Assembly (NCBI RefSeq): GCF_014905175.1
Contig: NC_057788.1
Span: 5,518,001 to 5,582,000, forward strand
Direction of reading: 5' to 3'
Source of the DNA: Aphidius gifuensis
Taxonomy: Eukaryota > Arthropoda > Insecta > Hymenoptera > Braconidae
DNA length: 64,000 nucleotides
A program made the position numbers and the translations under genes. Of the stretch, positions 1-15,398 are shown piece after piece (within the stretch, counting starts at the first letter, position 1; each line of letters begins with the position of its first letter). The notes beneath the pieces were generated by a model, which did no database searches, was not told the DNA's origin, and worked only from the letters and a program-made list of their open reading frames with translations.

Positions 1-3000
1 AGAAAACGAGGGAAAGTAAAATAGAATAAAGTCAAAACAATAAGTTAAAATAAAGAAAAAAAATAAAGGACAAACAGCAAGAGTACAAAGATTCATATCA
101 GTCTCAAAGTCCTTTGGGGTCTTTGGAGTTTCAAACGGGACCCTTATATATTTATACACATATACACAAATATATATTTATATTTCTAAATATGTGCCTC
201 AAGCGGGACGGTATACCATGTCAATACTTTTTCACTTGTATGAGGAAAAAAAGCACACAGCGTTTGTAAAGGCGTCACAGTGGACGAAACTTCGGCATTG
301 AAAAGTATATATGGAAAGAGGCAAAGGAAGGAAGCAACATATATAAAAAAGTAAGGTATATATATTGAGAGATAAAAATAAAAGTTCAAAAAAAAAAAAA
401 AAGCTGAGTGAGATAAAGGATTATAAGTAAAAAGAGTGACTGAGTGAGAGAGCTTAACTGTGGTGTTCAGACACCGCCAACGACGAGGATAAAAACGACG
501 ACAACTACAACGATGCAAGTTACTCTGTGTACTGCTTACTGTGTAGAATAAAGAAATAAAGGATAGAAGTTTGCGATGATAAAGTAGGACAGAGAGTGGG
601 CGTTGCGCAATACTGAATATACAGAAGCACAAAAAGAGAGAAAGAGAACAAAATAGTTGTTGTAGTAGTAGTAGTAGAGAGTGGGAGTGTTGAAGATTGA
701 GAGTGGGACACAGAAATTATATAGCTATATATATATATTCGCACATGAAACAGCGAAAGAAGCAGCCGTCTCTTTCATTTCCAAGCAGCCACCACACTCA
801 GGGAGGGACAAGGTTGCCGGGAATCTCCAGAGATTCCACGCATGGAGTACCGTGGAAACGGTTTGAGACCAGACCGCCGGCCTTGTTGGTTGCACGAAAA
901 GCAGCTGCCAGCTAGCTTACGGCCGTCATGTACTATATAGCCAGACCCTCCCGCCCGCCAACCGGACGGAATTCACAACGAGCCTCAAGTTGAAAAGACA
1001 TAGATAGAAATAGAGACTGATGAGCAAAAAATAAAAAAACTGCACATAGTGCTGTCCCGTAAAGATCTTTAGAATAAAAAAATAAAAAAAAAGCTTGACT
1101 CACTTTTTAGTCTTTCTTTTTTCGTTTACACACTAAATTTGTTCTTTTTTATACTTATTTCTCTGGGGGGTGTGAAAGCTTGTTCTCAATATGATACCAA
1201 TAGCAATCTAAGAGGGGCTTGAGTAGACAGACTTTTAAAACTGTTCAAAAAATTCTCGTTACATTTGCACTTATAGGACTTAATTTTTTTATTTCTTCAT
1301 TGTTCGTGAAAGTTAAATTCAGCTTTTTTACTAAAGCTATCAAGTTATGTTTTTTTTTATTGGGTATTGTGTTTTAAGAATAAATATTTTTTAGAAAAAT
1401 TGTCATTCGTTGCGGTTATTTTTATTTATTCACTTTCTTTTTTTTTCTTTTATTGTTATCACATCTATTTAAATTCACCGTGAAAATAATCAAAAATAAA
1501 GTCAATCCGGAAACGATGATATAAATAAACTTGGAAAAGAGACAATATTAAATAGCAAAATAAAAATAACTTAAGGTATTTAGCAAGGAGAATTTTTATA
1601 CGAATTTAGAGCTTTTTAACTCCATGATTTTTCAACAATTTGGTATTGGACGTTTTTTTATTTTATTTTTTTAGTTATTGCTCATGTTAGCGAGATCGAC
1701 GAATGTTCCCATGAAATATACAACTATATAGCTTTAGACTTACTTTTCCAGTTTTATAAATCTCATTTTATTTATTCATTTTTTTCTGTTTTCATTTTTT
1801 CTTACGCTTTTTTTGTCTGATATTATACTTTAACATGCAATATGTAAAAGTAAATGCAATGCAGAAAGTAAACATATATCTACATATGTTGTGATATAAA
1901 TAATAAACATGTATGTGTTGTATGGCTGAGCTGTTATACCGAGCGCAAAAAGGTTTCCATTGTGAAACGGTTGGCGTTTCCACCCACTAGACGAACAAAC
2001 AACGAATGACACTGCGCACAAAGTCAGAAACTAAAAGGAAGTAGAGATAGAATATACATAAGAGATTTCAGTCTCTCACATGGTCTTTCATTTTTTTCTC
2101 CTCATTACACTCACTTTCTTCGTTTGCCTTTCTCTCTTATCTTTCTATTTATCTATAATCTACATGTCTATCTTGCTTGTGGTTTTATGCAACGTCGTCA
2201 TATTTTTATATACCTTGTCATGTCATACTATCGTTCTACGCAATACTTGTGTGGCTTATGTGTCAATTTTTTATTTGATTCGACACGTCAAACAAATGTG
2301 ACAAGCCTCTAATTTTTTTCATCTCAATCTAAAAATCTCAAAACATACCAACATCGAATCTTTTTCTTTTTTTTTTTCAAATTTTTCAAATACTAATATT
2401 ATAGCCAATAATTTTTTTAATGCTTTTAATCAATATCTCTACCATTTGCTGGATATGCAAAAAATTTTATGCAAAAAAAAAAAAAGACCATGAAAAGGAA
2501 AAAAAATAATTTGAAAGAACAAAAAATGAAAAAAAAAAATAAAATAAAAGAAATCGAGGAAATGAGGTAGAAGTCTCTTGGGTAAACCATGATTGATCGA
2601 TGAAAGGAGTAGAGGATCCTGCCTGCATTCCTCTCGGTCTACTCGCGTATGTATGCCCAAAACCACTATCCAAGTCACAGCAGTAATTCGGTGATTTCGT
2701 GAGAAGCTACGGTTGAAATTCCGATGAAATATTTGTGAGATCGCGTTCTGAAAGATTTGGGACACGTGGGGGCCAATTTTGCAGTCTCGGCATTGCTTTG
2801 TATCAATATAACTATATAGAGTTTGTAGGTATGTATACTGTAGATACCTATACATTTATAAAATGAATACCGTCATTTCGAGTGTCCCTCTTCTTGTGAA
2901 TATATATTTCTCTGTCATGTCTCGGGGTTTTACCTGAGCTTGTATACCAAAACACTTTTAAAGAATCGATGGAGAATGAAAAAATAAAGTGGAAAGAAAA

Positions 3001-6000
3001 AGAAAAAAAAAAAAAAAAGAGTTTTAAAGTCTTGACGATTTTTCTACATAATGTCTATGTTGATTGTCTTTGTAAGTATAGGCGTGATGGATCTTGACGT
3101 CTCTCGCCTCGTTTTCCAAACAGTCTAAGATTGATAGACCTTCTTTTGCCAACCCCTTTCTTGCCAAGTGCCATCTTCTTCATCAGCTTCTCGCGCTCTA
3201 CGCACAGCATGTTTCTTAAAAGCTTATCACTGGGACGACCCTACCTCATATACTAAATGAAATACTCCTAAAATATTTTTCATTTTTTTTTTTTCTTGAG
3301 TGAATAAAAAAAAATAAAGAAAGGAAAAAAAATGGAAAAAAAAAAAAAAAGAAAAGGATCTTTTAACGAACCGACACCAACATTAAAATAATGACTCGCT
3401 CGGTCTGTGTTTTTCGAAACAATGGTACGTCGAGAAGTTTTTTTTATTTTTTTCATTTTTTTTTTTGTAAGTGAAAATACCGGAGAGAACAGCCGTCATC
3501 ACCAACTTCGCATTTGTGGGATTTGTTCTTTTCTCCAAAAGAAGAAAAGAGGAAAAATATAAAATGAGCAAAATTCAACTGGAAAGCTTTTTTTCATAGA
3601 ATCAAAAAAAGCACAATACTAAAAAAATAATAAAAAAAAAAACAGGACGGATGTAAATTATGTAATTATGCTTTGGAATTTGTTTATTTTTCTTTTTATG
3701 TTGACACATTTTTTTTCTTTCATTAAAAAAAAAAAAAAAAAAGTGGAAATCAAAAAGAAAATATAAATATCGATTTCCCATCGCTTTCAACTTGCCCACG
3801 ACTGAATTTTTCTTTTATATTCTTTTTTTTTTTTTTTCCTTGAACCTTCGTCGTTGTCGTGTTTGCCCCTTCGATCTTAACCTCAGTGGGTAACTCGAGA
3901 TATTGGATTTCGCTGAGATTCCAAATCATTGTCTTCGGAAAATCGAGTGATAGTTTGAAGACAAGAAATAAAGGGAGAAACAAGATAATGTAGATATAAA
4001 AAAGCTGAGATAAGATGGAGCAAAACCGAAGGAGACATTGCAAAAAAAAGATGAACCGACAAAAATAAAAAACTGCAAGGACAGTTATAGAATATACGAT
4101 GAGGAGATGATCTCGGGAATTCCACCGGTCGCAATAATACTAGATAGATTTCCCTCGACATTAAACATTCAAGCAAATACGGTATATATACATCACATTG
4201 CATACATCAACTAAAAAATATGTTTCCTCTTCTTTTCAATATCACCGTCAAGAATATATCATATATATCAATCGAAATACATTTATGCGCGTACAGTCAT
4301 ATTCATCTTTGATTCATCACCACTATTAATTTCTGATAAGCAAAAAAATTTCAACATACCAATGATCAATTAATAAACAAAAATATTTCATATACAATTT
4401 TTCCTTTTTGTTTTTAGAAATTTATGAAAGCTATATTCACCATGCATGATATTGAAAAAAATTAATTTAAAAAATTAAAAAAACAAATGGTTTATATAAA
4501 TAATCATGAGATTACGTGCCGGCATCAACAATTGTTCGAAAAACTAAAAATCAAATCGACCAAAGTTTACGAAAATAATAACAATTATTATTATACTAAA
4601 AATGATAGAGCTAAAAAAAAAAAAGATATATAAAAAACAAAAAACATTATGGATAAAATACCCTTGCGATTTCCCGTTCAATTATACGAGTGACTGGCTC
4701 TTTTCTTTTTTTTCTTTTTTTGTGACCCGTCTATCTTGGTCGTCGTTGATCCGACCTGTAAACCGTTGCGTCCTACATGCACTATAATCGCGTGACGTAG
4801 TTGACACGAGTGTTCTCTTTTTGCTTCGGTTAACATGCACACGTGTGCAATGCATGTATGAGCTCAGTATATCGCTATTTATGTTTGCAATGTCTTAAAT
4901 AGTTTCATGAGTGGAAGTACGTCAGCAATACGTGTACATATTGGGTATCTAGTCTATGAACTATGCGAATTCAAGAAAAAGCTTTTTCAATGCTAAAATA
5001 AAATAAATAAATAAAATGAATAAATAACAAAAAAAAAAAAGCTTTAACGCTTGATATTTCAAATCCAATAAAAGTAGAGTCTGTATGTTTGCAGTTGTGT
5101 TAATGAAAATTTACAATTTGTATTTATTTCATAATTTAAATGTCTCATTTACCATGGCTTCTGTCAGTTTATACAAATAAAAATATACTTAATATTGTTG
5201 AAATGACATCAAAAAAATCAAACCCACTCTAAAATATTTTTCTTTCTATTTATAAATTCAAAGTATATTTTTGAAAATGATATTTGAATGTTTATTTTAA
5301 TTTTTATCTTTTATTTTAATTTCAACTGTCAACGGTAAAAGAAAATGTTGAAAGTATTTTTTTTTTTTTTTTTATTCGTCTTCCTTTCTTTTACTTTTGA
5401 TTTTTTTTTTTTTTATTTATTTTCTTTTTTATTTTACTGAACGATCGATTGTGAGGGAGAGAGCCACACCAGACGGCGTCAATTGCGTGCTTTTCTCCAT
5501 TCACTCAACAAACTTTGATGGAGAGTATTACGTAGCATTTCAAAATGCCCATGTTCTGATTCGCTACACTTCAATTTTCATCACTGTAAACAACATCTAC
5601 AAGTGTGATATAGATTAAATGACATGAAACGTATATATTTCAAATATAAACTGACATTTGATTATAATTCAATACTTTTATTTTTATATCTCTTATTTTG
5701 TTTATAAATTGAGATATATATGTTAATTGATTTAAAGACATTTTATCAACGTTTAATGTTTGATGCCTAAAATTGGATGAATCATCAAATGACAGACCAT
5801 TGAAAGCATCGATAGTGACCCAAGAGTCGGTTAAACACGAAACCCACATCACTTTTGTTAATGTTAGTCTTAGACGATAGCAATGCTTAACTACTAAAAG
5901 TTTTATGAAGCTCAGATGGACGGGTTACGTGTATAGAGGAAGTTTGAAGTTGGAAACGGCTGGAATAGTGAGATGAGAACTGAGAGTAGTCTCACAACAC

Positions 6001-9000
6001 AGCACATTATATATATGAACCTCGTTATACTATATACTAGCTCAGAAACGTTGTATACTACATAAACTTGTATGTACACAAAAGCCATTTCAAAAGTGTA
6101 TTCGTTTTGACTTTCTTCAGTGTGTTATGTGGGCAAAATATAAAGATGTCTATGTATTTGTAAAACAGAAAAAGGAATAGAAAGAGAAAAAATAAATATA
6201 GCAGTTCACTCGCGCTACTGTGGTGCAGAACTGACGTCAGTTGAGGGCGGAAAAGTTAAGGGTAGATAAGAGCGTCGGATGGTGAACAACGCAAAAGGTG
6301 TCTACTCGATATAATGCCTCTACCAGCTGCTGCTTCATTTCGATATTTTATTTTTATTTTTTCCTTTTTTTTTTCTCCTTCACTCATTTTTTTTTTTTTG
6401 CTTATTCACGGTAAAAATAGATATATTTATGAAAGTTGGTGGTTCAATTTATTCTACATTTTTAAAACTATTTATTATTCGAATGTGCAGACGATTAAAC
6501 CTATCAACTGAAAATATAAAACTTTTAAACTTATCAAACAATTTGAATGAAAATTTTTAATTTTGTTCTCTTCATATATAGTTGAAACATATCATCAATG
6601 AAATGTTTTCATTAAAATTAAAGGAAGAAGCAGTGATGAAATATTTAATACAAGTTTGAATAAGTATTGGATTCATTGAAATAAGCATATGGAGCTTACA
6701 ACATGCTAAAAAAAGATTGAATGTATTTACAGCAATTTTTTTGCAGTGATTAATTTTAATCGAGTCTGCTATTTTGTTATTTTATTTTATTTATTTTTTG
6801 AGTATATATATTTGAGAATCCATTGAAAAGTTATATGATTATCAAAAATAAGATTTAAATTTTAAAGAATATTGATAGTAGCTTACAGTTCTTTGTTCAT
6901 TTTGCCTTAAAGTATAAACTCTCAAGTCATTTTAAATATATAGCTACAGGCGCATCACTAGTGTGGCAGTGGATTTGTGGTGTACACGATTATCTAACTC
7001 TGTCCTTTTTACAGTATAAACCCTATCTAATTCGCCAGTTGCTATCTGCCTCGTTGTGCCATTCTATTTATTCTCATCCTCTTCCACACACCATTCCAAT
7101 GTACTCAACACTGTCGTCACACCGCTCTAGTTCTTCCATCCTCTATCTTTCTCATTTCTATCTGGCCTTCAGGCTACCGTCGACATCCTCTCCCTTCTGT
7201 ATTGCCCTCTTTTTTTCTTGTCTACTCTTCTACAACTACTGCCTACGGTTACCGTCGCTCGTATTTCAGCTACGCTCTCACTTGCCTCTTTCATACAACA
7301 CCAACATTGGTATATACGAGCGTAGAAGCAAATTCCACGACCCTCCAATTACCCACACGGGTACCAGGAGTTTGCCAGTCTTTTTTGTTTTTTTTTTTTT
7401 TTGCCTTCATCGTTTTTTTTCTTTATTTTCTCTTATTCAAATGCGAAACCCATAGCCGTACATAGGCACGCCCATCGTATTTGAAGAAAAATCATGCTGG
7501 CTAATATATATATTTTTTTCTTGCTTACGATGAATTAGACGTCCGAATTTCAAATTTTTATTTTTTTTCATTGACTCGATTTTTTTTCTTCTAAATACTA
7601 GTCTTTTTTTGGGTCTCTTAAGATGGAATAGTGAAAACGCCTGGGGATTATGGATTTCTTGGAAATTCAATTCTACGGAATACCAAACATGTGAACATCG
7701 AAGTCAATCCGCGTAATCCCGAAGAACGTAAACTTTTTGCAAAACGATAAGTTAAACTTACATGACTTTTTCGGTTAAATGAAAAAAAAAAAAAAAAAAA
7801 ATGTTGCCTTGTTTAATGCGGACACAATATCGCAACACCACAAATAAAATAATACATCGGAGTTTCAACGGAGTGAAAAAATATTGTCCATATTTCTAAC
7901 AGGTAACGATCGAAAATATATATATATAGATAAGTCGACATTTCAAGATGATACAAAGGTTTGAGAAAAGGACTCGTCTGTGAAACTGAGATATAAGCGA
8001 AATTCCCGTGGCGCAATCGACAATGTCACCGAATGGAAAAGCCAAGAGACAAACATTAAAACAGAGAAAGAAAAAATATAAGAAGATAAGTCAAATGTCT
8101 CCAACTGCACAATTTTATCTTCTTTTTTTTATTCATTTTTTTTTTTTTTTTTTCAATTTCTTTTTTTAACCACGAACTCAACCTGCCAATGTCGTATCTC
8201 TATACTACTCGTTGCATCACCCGAGGGGTCTTGTGTCTTGCGCCAAATTGTCAAGTTTTGAAATTCAGAGTAAGCTTTTGGACTTTAGAGGTATATAGAA
8301 TTCTAACTCTTGGCGAGTTTACTGGGTCGTGTACAAAACGACCTGGCGTTTCGTCTTTCGTGTCACTTGGCTTCCATATAAACACACATACTTTAATTTT
8401 CTCTTTGTATGCATACCATACACTCAACAGTCCACTTGTAAAAAATATATATATAAAAAGAAATTCCAGTATGTGTCTTCACGTTGTCGGATAACACAAA
8501 AGAATGAAGAGAAAAAATCGATCGTTATTACTTTTTTTGTGACTGGTGAGACCCTAATTCCACTCAGTCACGTGCAATTTACCAACATACAAAATCCAAA
8601 ATAGGGAACATATATATTCACAAGGGAGAAGCAACTTATCCAAATAGCATACATACAGGTCTCATTTCTTTTATCATATCATATCATATCATATATATAA
8701 GAGTATATTTTCTCCCTTTTTTTTTCTTTTGAATCAAAAAAATTAGAGAGATTTAACGAGGCCCACGTGTGGTGCTTTGAATATATTTGTGAATGGCACT
8801 TTGATGTTTAATTGATAATATGCGAATGAATTTTCATTTAATTGTATCTCAACAATAATTATATATATATCTCTTTTTTGCGATTCATAAGATAACTTTT
8901 GACAGTATGTATAAATAATTTTTTATGACGATGATTAGAAAGAAAAATTAATGATTGTAGAGCAGTCACAGATTATCTATATCAAAGGGTTATTATGCAG

Positions 9001-12000
9001 ATTTTTGTGAGAATGAAGTCAACGTGATATCGCCAGCATAAAAAGTTATATAGAAATATATAACTGTATCGTATAAGATGGCTTATAATATTGCACACAC
9101 ATAATTACGTAACAACATTGGTGCTCCTGTAAAGAAGGTTTATATATATATATATTATTATAAAAACCAATACTATTATCAAGTACAAGTGAGTATTGAG
9201 ATGCAAAAATAAAATACATACAACGATGTATATAATGTATACCCAAGGCACTTGTTTCAAAGACGTTCTCCGCGTGCCAAGTAAAGTTGACCCCCTTGGG
9301 GTCAGTATCGAGTTTGCTTCATAGCATTGCTTATATATATAGCTTTGGGTTTGATTAGCGAACGGGATAATCCGATCATGGAAGTTTGGAAAGTTATCGA
9401 TGGTATAAAGTCGTGGAAGCAAAAGGGGTCGATACGTATCGCGATTTACCACGCGGTTGGACTATCAGGCCATCGAAAACACAGCGAGTCATAAAGAAGC
9501 TTGGTGAATATTGGATTTAAGGGGGGAAAAGAGGAGGTCATGATAATATGTACGGCCACCCGGAACGAGGAAACATAACGCGTGAGTTCAACCAGCATGC
9601 ATTTACTCGTAAAATAATATACATATAAGTAACTATATTATATGTATTACGATGATAACCAACCAATCTCTAAATAAATGCCATCGACATGTTATCTACT
9701 TGTTAACAACACTAACGTATTATATACTTTATGAAAATATACACCTGCGCTTCAAAGTGGTTTTATGTGATACAGCTTATTGTCTCGAAAATGTATATAT
9801 AAAATAAAAAATAACAAGTGGATTTATAAATCGATGGCGCTTTGGGTTTTTCAGTGATGTGTGCGGGATGTGTATGCCTTTCCTCTTTGCTAACACGAAA
9901 CGCGCTTTGGCTAAAAAAAAAATATATATATATACGGTGGTACACAAAGAGAAAGAGAGATCTATTTTTGTCGGGCGGCAACGGTGGCGGGACAAAAAGC
10001 CTGCGGCTTCTACCTTCAATCCCCCTTCATACACAGCTCTCGTTCTTCACTGCCGTGTCGACCGTTCGAATATCGTATGGGTACATACCTATATGTATAG
10101 CTTTTTTTTTTTTTTTCTATATATAATTTTTTTTGCTTTTTCGTTTTTTTCACCTTGCTGGTATCGTGCGCGTCTCTTTTTTGCTTTACACAGACCGCTA
10201 GCTCTTCTTTATACTTATGCGTTTTTTTTTTTCCTCGATTCTTTGTTTTTTTTTTCGCTACCAGATGATACCTCGCGCATCACGGTTGCGCACGTGAGAA
10301 ATAAGCGAAAAAAAAGCGTCAAAAAAAGAAAAAAAAATCAGTGTATGTATATACGGATGAAACGAAGCTGTAGGCGTGCAAAAGAGGGATCGAGAGAGAT
10401 AGTGCAAAATATATATGTACATATAGACGGGTCGAGGGATCGTGGAAGTAGTGTAGAACGGGTGGTGGCCAAGGGGGAGATTGGGTTGAGTCCGTGGGTT
10501 CCCTTGGAGGCTCACTACTAATTGCCGCCGGCCGCTGCTTGGCTACGGGCCGGTGAGCATTGCCACGCATCTATAAAGGACCCAAGGGTTATACCCGTGA
10601 CTATATGTAATCCTCGTCTGTAGTTATATCCGCCACCTAAACCTCACTACTCTTGTCTCACTCGAAAAAACCTTACTCCCCTTTCCACACCCACAACACT
10701 GTACCGCAAAACTCTAAATCGTTTCAGTTCACGATACTTCAGTTAGTTTCAACTTTAGCCAACTTACATTGCACTTATATATATGTCTATCCTCATAATT
10801 TTCATATCTTTTTTTTTTCTTTTTATATTTTTTTTTATATGAAAAATTGAACATGCATGCAGACTCTTTTGAAAGGCCTCTTGCAGTTAATATACAAGCT
10901 CAAATTATAAGATTAGAAATTGGCGTACATGGAAGCACCTTTACTACTTAAATAATCTGCCATATGTTGCCGCATATATTTTTAGTATTCACTCAATTAG
11001 CGGTCTGTTCTTTTCAAGTGAAAAAAAAAAAAAAAAAAAATCAAACTCAATATTCTTTTGCTGTATTAAAGAATGGAAAAAAAATGTATATATCATTGAA
11101 AAAGATAAGATGATTATCTTCAACGGATCTTCACCGCATGGTGTAGACGATTTCTTTTTTTTTTTATTTTTATTAAACCCTTCTAAAATTTTTTTTCAAC
11201 ACGTATATACTTTTTTCATTTCCAATGAAATCAGTAAGAGGTAAATAAGTTTCCTGACTGTAGTATTTTATTTTCTTACTTTATGGTTGTGTGCGTGTTA
11301 TTTATTTTTTTTTTTTCTTGTCGCTCTCCATTACATACTCAAGCGCAATGAAACTTGCGAGCAATGTATGCGTACATATATAGGTGGTAAGATATATTAT
11401 ACATGGCCTCTCGCTCTTGTGCGTGACTCAGCCGGACCAATAGAAAGAACTCACACTGTTCATACAATTATACATGCTTAAAGTGAATATATATATATAT
11501 GTATACAGGCCCTTGATTCTCTCCCGTTTTCCACTTCAGCTTAGAATAGTATGTGTGTGATACGTGACGCCACTTGCGTGTCCTAGCCCCAATAGCTTTC
11601 TCCCCTTGTTTCTCTTTATTCCTCTTTACAACAGAGCCAATGCTCACACCCCATCCTACAATTCTACGACCAAGTATACCAGAGAGCAATATAGGATTCC
11701 ATGCAGCCTGCATTAATATATATCGACAAGCATCTACATGTAAGTGTGGACTTTCATCATTGGTAAAGCCAGCCGGCGATAATCATCAAGCGGTAGTCCG
11801 TGACTGTCCGGGGGGTCCAAAGGGGTTGTTGGATAGATGTGTGTGTTGTGTGACGAGGCATATCAAGGGGCTACTAAACCATTAACGCGTGTCACACATT
11901 TATTTCATTTTTTTCTTTGCTTATATTATGATTTTTTTTCTCTATTTTCGATTGATAATTTCACATAATATTGGTATTTTTATTTCATTTATAATAAATT

Positions 12001-14231
12001 TTAAAATTCGCTTGAATGATATTTAATTCAAAGACATGATAAATATTGTAATAATAAAATAATTTGAAGAAAAAAAAAAAAAGAATATATTTATAAGTAT
12101 TATTGATCCCTTTCTTAATGTAGGTCGACTATAAGTGCTTAACGATTTGCGGTTTTATCGTATCTTTAATTTTTATTGGCAAAGAACAAAAAGAAAAAAA
12201 AATAAATTCTAGAATTGGAATATAAAAGAGATCCAAAGCATTTGAAATCCTCATTTTCTTTTATTATACTTTTGTTCGTATTGAGACCAACCCTTTCCCT
12301 CTCTTTCTTTCATTCCTGTTGCACGGAAGTGTTATCTTACACCATATTGCACAACAGTCCAAGTATTAAACTGCTTATATATATACTCTTTTGGCTTCTA
12401 GACTAATACAACCTCTATTCAACGCTTTAAGCTTTTCTCTGCTCTTTTAAATTATACCGTTTTGCAAAAACCAAAATATTGCGAGTTTCAAATAGTCCCT
12501 CGGTGTTTATCGGAAAAGAGTAGAGTTTTGTTATAGTGATTAGTAAATTGAAAAACAACCTGAGTCATGTTGCTCAGACTTCCGAATAACTTTGTAACAA
12601 TAAAATGAACATAAAGATAGCATAAAACATGAAACCTTTATATAACCCTTTTATGCCATGTCAAAACAAAGGCCTAACTTATTCACCAAGCAAGAGAACA
12701 GAAATATATACAACAGAGAATAGTACAAAAATTGTCGGTGAAGCAAAAAAAATTCTGAGCGATCATAATTTGCTGAAAGTAACGTTAAATAAGCTCTTCC
12801 GTATAAGTAACGCGTGGCCGCAACGAGCCATGAACATTTACATGCGGTGCAAAAATATATATATATCATAATGCACATATACAAATAAAAACAAAAAAGC
12901 ATATGTACATGATGAGAAAAATATATATCTACATATTGAGAGAGAGAGAAAGAGATAAAGTTTATTATACAAAAAGACAATAAGAGAAAGCGAGACAAAA
13001 TGAAATGCTAACGTAGCTGCATAATCGGATGGATGGGCTTGCATATGCACGAATTGCAGCTGGTGAGCATATATGAGTACATAACTTTACACATATGTCT
13101 ACAGCAACTATATGTATTTATAGAATTTATATATGGATGATATATAGAGGTTGAGTATATACTTGTACGGGACCTTTGGCGCGACAGAAGTGTATACCAC
13201 AGTGAGGACGATCAATGACAAGCACTCGACATCTCTGTCGGTGGCATACACCGTGTTGCCGATATGGCGTCTAAAGCTTCTCACACAAACCTCAAAGCAC
13301 CAAAAGCTATATAGATATATACTTTATGAATAAACATGTATACATATATATACATTTATATCTCTGAAAGTTTCTGTCTTGTATTTTGCTTTTTGGTGTG
13401 ATCACAAGCGCGCGCAACTCAGTATATATACCTCAGCAGCTACTTGGTCTCAATCAAGATAGACTCTTGCCAGAGGCTTAGCACTCAGGGAGTCAAATAC
13501 CATAGCAAGTATACGCAGTAGGGTATTATGTGCCTGAACACAAGATATACAAGTCACATAAGCTCAAGAGCATGGGCTAAAGTGAGACAAAGTGATATGA
13601 TTTGCTTCACTATGTATCATGTTATATATTTCTCTTACTGACGTGAACGGAATACGCATTATAACTAAATATATATATAGTGAAGCGATGGGTATAAACG
13701 ACTATAGTGAAAGAGAAATACATGATAAAGAGCAATTGAAAGTCCAAGAGAGATGAAAATAGCGGCACCAGCTTGTCGTGCCTCTGCTTGGAAACGTGAC
13801 TAATGACTGCCTGACTGGACTCTGGCTCGCACGGTTTACCATTTCGCTTCTCTTCTCTTGGCTTGTATATTTATATATATATATATTTTATGTATCTTAT
13901 GTATATGTATCTGGACCATATAAGAGGGTCTCGAAAGACCCACGCCGACTATGGTGATAGCCATAAGCCGACTGGTATGCTATTATCACAAAATTCCAAA
14001 CTCAAGAAGAGACAAGATAAAGAAAAGGAATATATTGTAATGGAAATGTTTTAAAGATCGTCTTTTATTCTTATTGTTCTTTTTTTTTTTTTCATTTTTT
14101 ATATATTCAGTATCAAGACTCTCAGATTATTAACGAAAAAAAAAATAAATAAATAAAAAGAAACAAAAAAGATGTAAAGTAAAATTAAAATAATATATTA
14201 TATATGAATTTTATTTTTTTTTTTTACTCAC
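1..14231 (-). other. Presumed large intron of the NOL4-type gene; no coding exon recognised
   Basis: A strong GTGAGT donor sits directly downstream of the coding exon at 14232-15398 on the minus strand, so this stretch should be intronic. I looked for the next conserved NOL4 block (a VEDFFD-type motif region) on the minus strand and did not find it, so the first intron probably exceeds 14.2 kb. The DNA consists of poly-A/T, TA-rich tracts and scattered higher-GC blocks, for example around 780-960, 2560-2790, 9240-9600 and 10440-10570. The open frames here are low-complexity F/S/L/Y/I or K/R translations of homopolymers and do not look coding. A short pentamer repeat (TATCA-type) lies near 8672-8692. 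Confidence 0.5.
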
Positions 14232-15398
14232 TTTGCTGTGTGGCAACTGTGTTGGAACGTACAGTGGTGGATCAAGTCCAGGACTAGTGACCGCATGTCG
14301 ACCGATTATCCTGTCTGCGGGCTTAGCATCATATCCTTCTGGTTGACCAATATGAAAACCTTTACTTTTAACCCAAAATCTAAATTTGCTGTTTTCAGCA
14401 CTATTAACTTCTTCGCCTCTCAATGTACGTAATATTCTTCCATATTTTTTAATTGTTATTGTTTTTGTTTTAGCTAAATCTCCATATGTCTTGATAACCC
14501 ATGGTTGATAAGTATTAAACATTGTATCATTTTGAAATTTTGATGATGATGTTATTTTTGCTTCAGTTGTTGTTGCCATTGATTGAGTTGTTTTTGCACT
14601 TGTATATGTTACACCAGGAGTTGGTACAGCACCAGAAAATGGCAATGGAAGCGTTGTTTTAACTTCCGATACAGGAATATTTTTATTATGGTTGTTAATA
14701 TTATTATTATTGGTATTAATATTATTATTATTACTACAGTTAGTAGTACCATAGCCATTGTTAATATTGCCAGTTGATTTTCCAGATGAGTTATTAAGTG
14801 AACCACTCGTCATATTTGATATATCAAGATAGGATACCGATGAATTTTTACCAAGATTTGTTGCATTACCAACAAATGTTGCCATTGATGTTGCCATGTA
14901 TGGTATTGTTGGTGGCATACCAAGATTTGATGAACAAAGACTTCCTTGTGAACCAGGTGGTACACAAGACATTGTGGTATATGTTGTTTGAGTACCATCT
15001 GGAATATTGCCCGCAACTGACCAAGGATTTGATCCAAGAACATTGTATGTACTAGATATATCTGATTGAACTGTCAAATTATTATTATTTGTTGTATTTG
15101 ATATGGTTGTTGATGTTGTTTGTGTTATCATTGAATTTTTAGTACGTGATTTTGCTGAACCACGTCCTTTTGGTGTCGATTGAACAGTATTTATATTATT
15201 ATTTGTTTTAACACTCATTGGACCACCACGTGATTTTTTAGCTGGTGGATAATCTCTGCCATTTATTGAATTTAAATTACCATTTGATTGATTATTATTT
15301 TCTGATCTCGAACGTTTATTTGTTGTTGTTGATGGTGATTGAATTGTTGAATTATTCGGCGGTACACGCCGACGTAAACCCATTGTTACCGTTGCCAT
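14232..15398 (-). CDS. NOL4: Nucleolar protein 4 (NOL4/NOL4L)-like, first coding exon
   Basis: This exon encodes the N-terminal 389 residues of a NOL4-family nuclear protein. Residues 1-290 are low-complexity Asn/Ser/Thr with basic clusters that resemble nuclear localisation signals (KRSR near 28, AKKSR near 53). Residues 294-353 are the diagnostic part: TYGDLAKTKTITIKKY, then KFRFWVKSKGFHIGQP, which closely match the conserved N-terminal block of vertebrate NOL4. I chose the ATG at 15398 (protein begins MATVTMGLRR); another ATG lies five codons downstream, and an in-frame TAA upstream closes the frame. The exon ends after Lys389 at a GTGAGT donor (14226-14231), so the protein continues outside the window. 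The biochemical role of NOL4 is poorly defined. The long Asn-rich leader is typical of AT-rich insect genomes. Confidence 0.85.

Noticed and set aside
2439..2855. Minus-strand frame of 138 codons inside the NOL4 intron, tested as the next NOL4 exon
   Set aside because: It does not contain the expected conserved NOL4 block, and half of it is a homopolymer translation.
7202..7465. Forward frames in a pyrimidine-rich block
   Set aside because: The translation is driven by T/C runs (F/S/L/Y rich), has no domain and no splice support.
9859..10521. A 220-codon forward frame
   Set aside because: It crosses long T and A runs and has Lys/Phe low complexity. No domain is visible, and it lies on the strand opposite to the presumed NOL4 intron.
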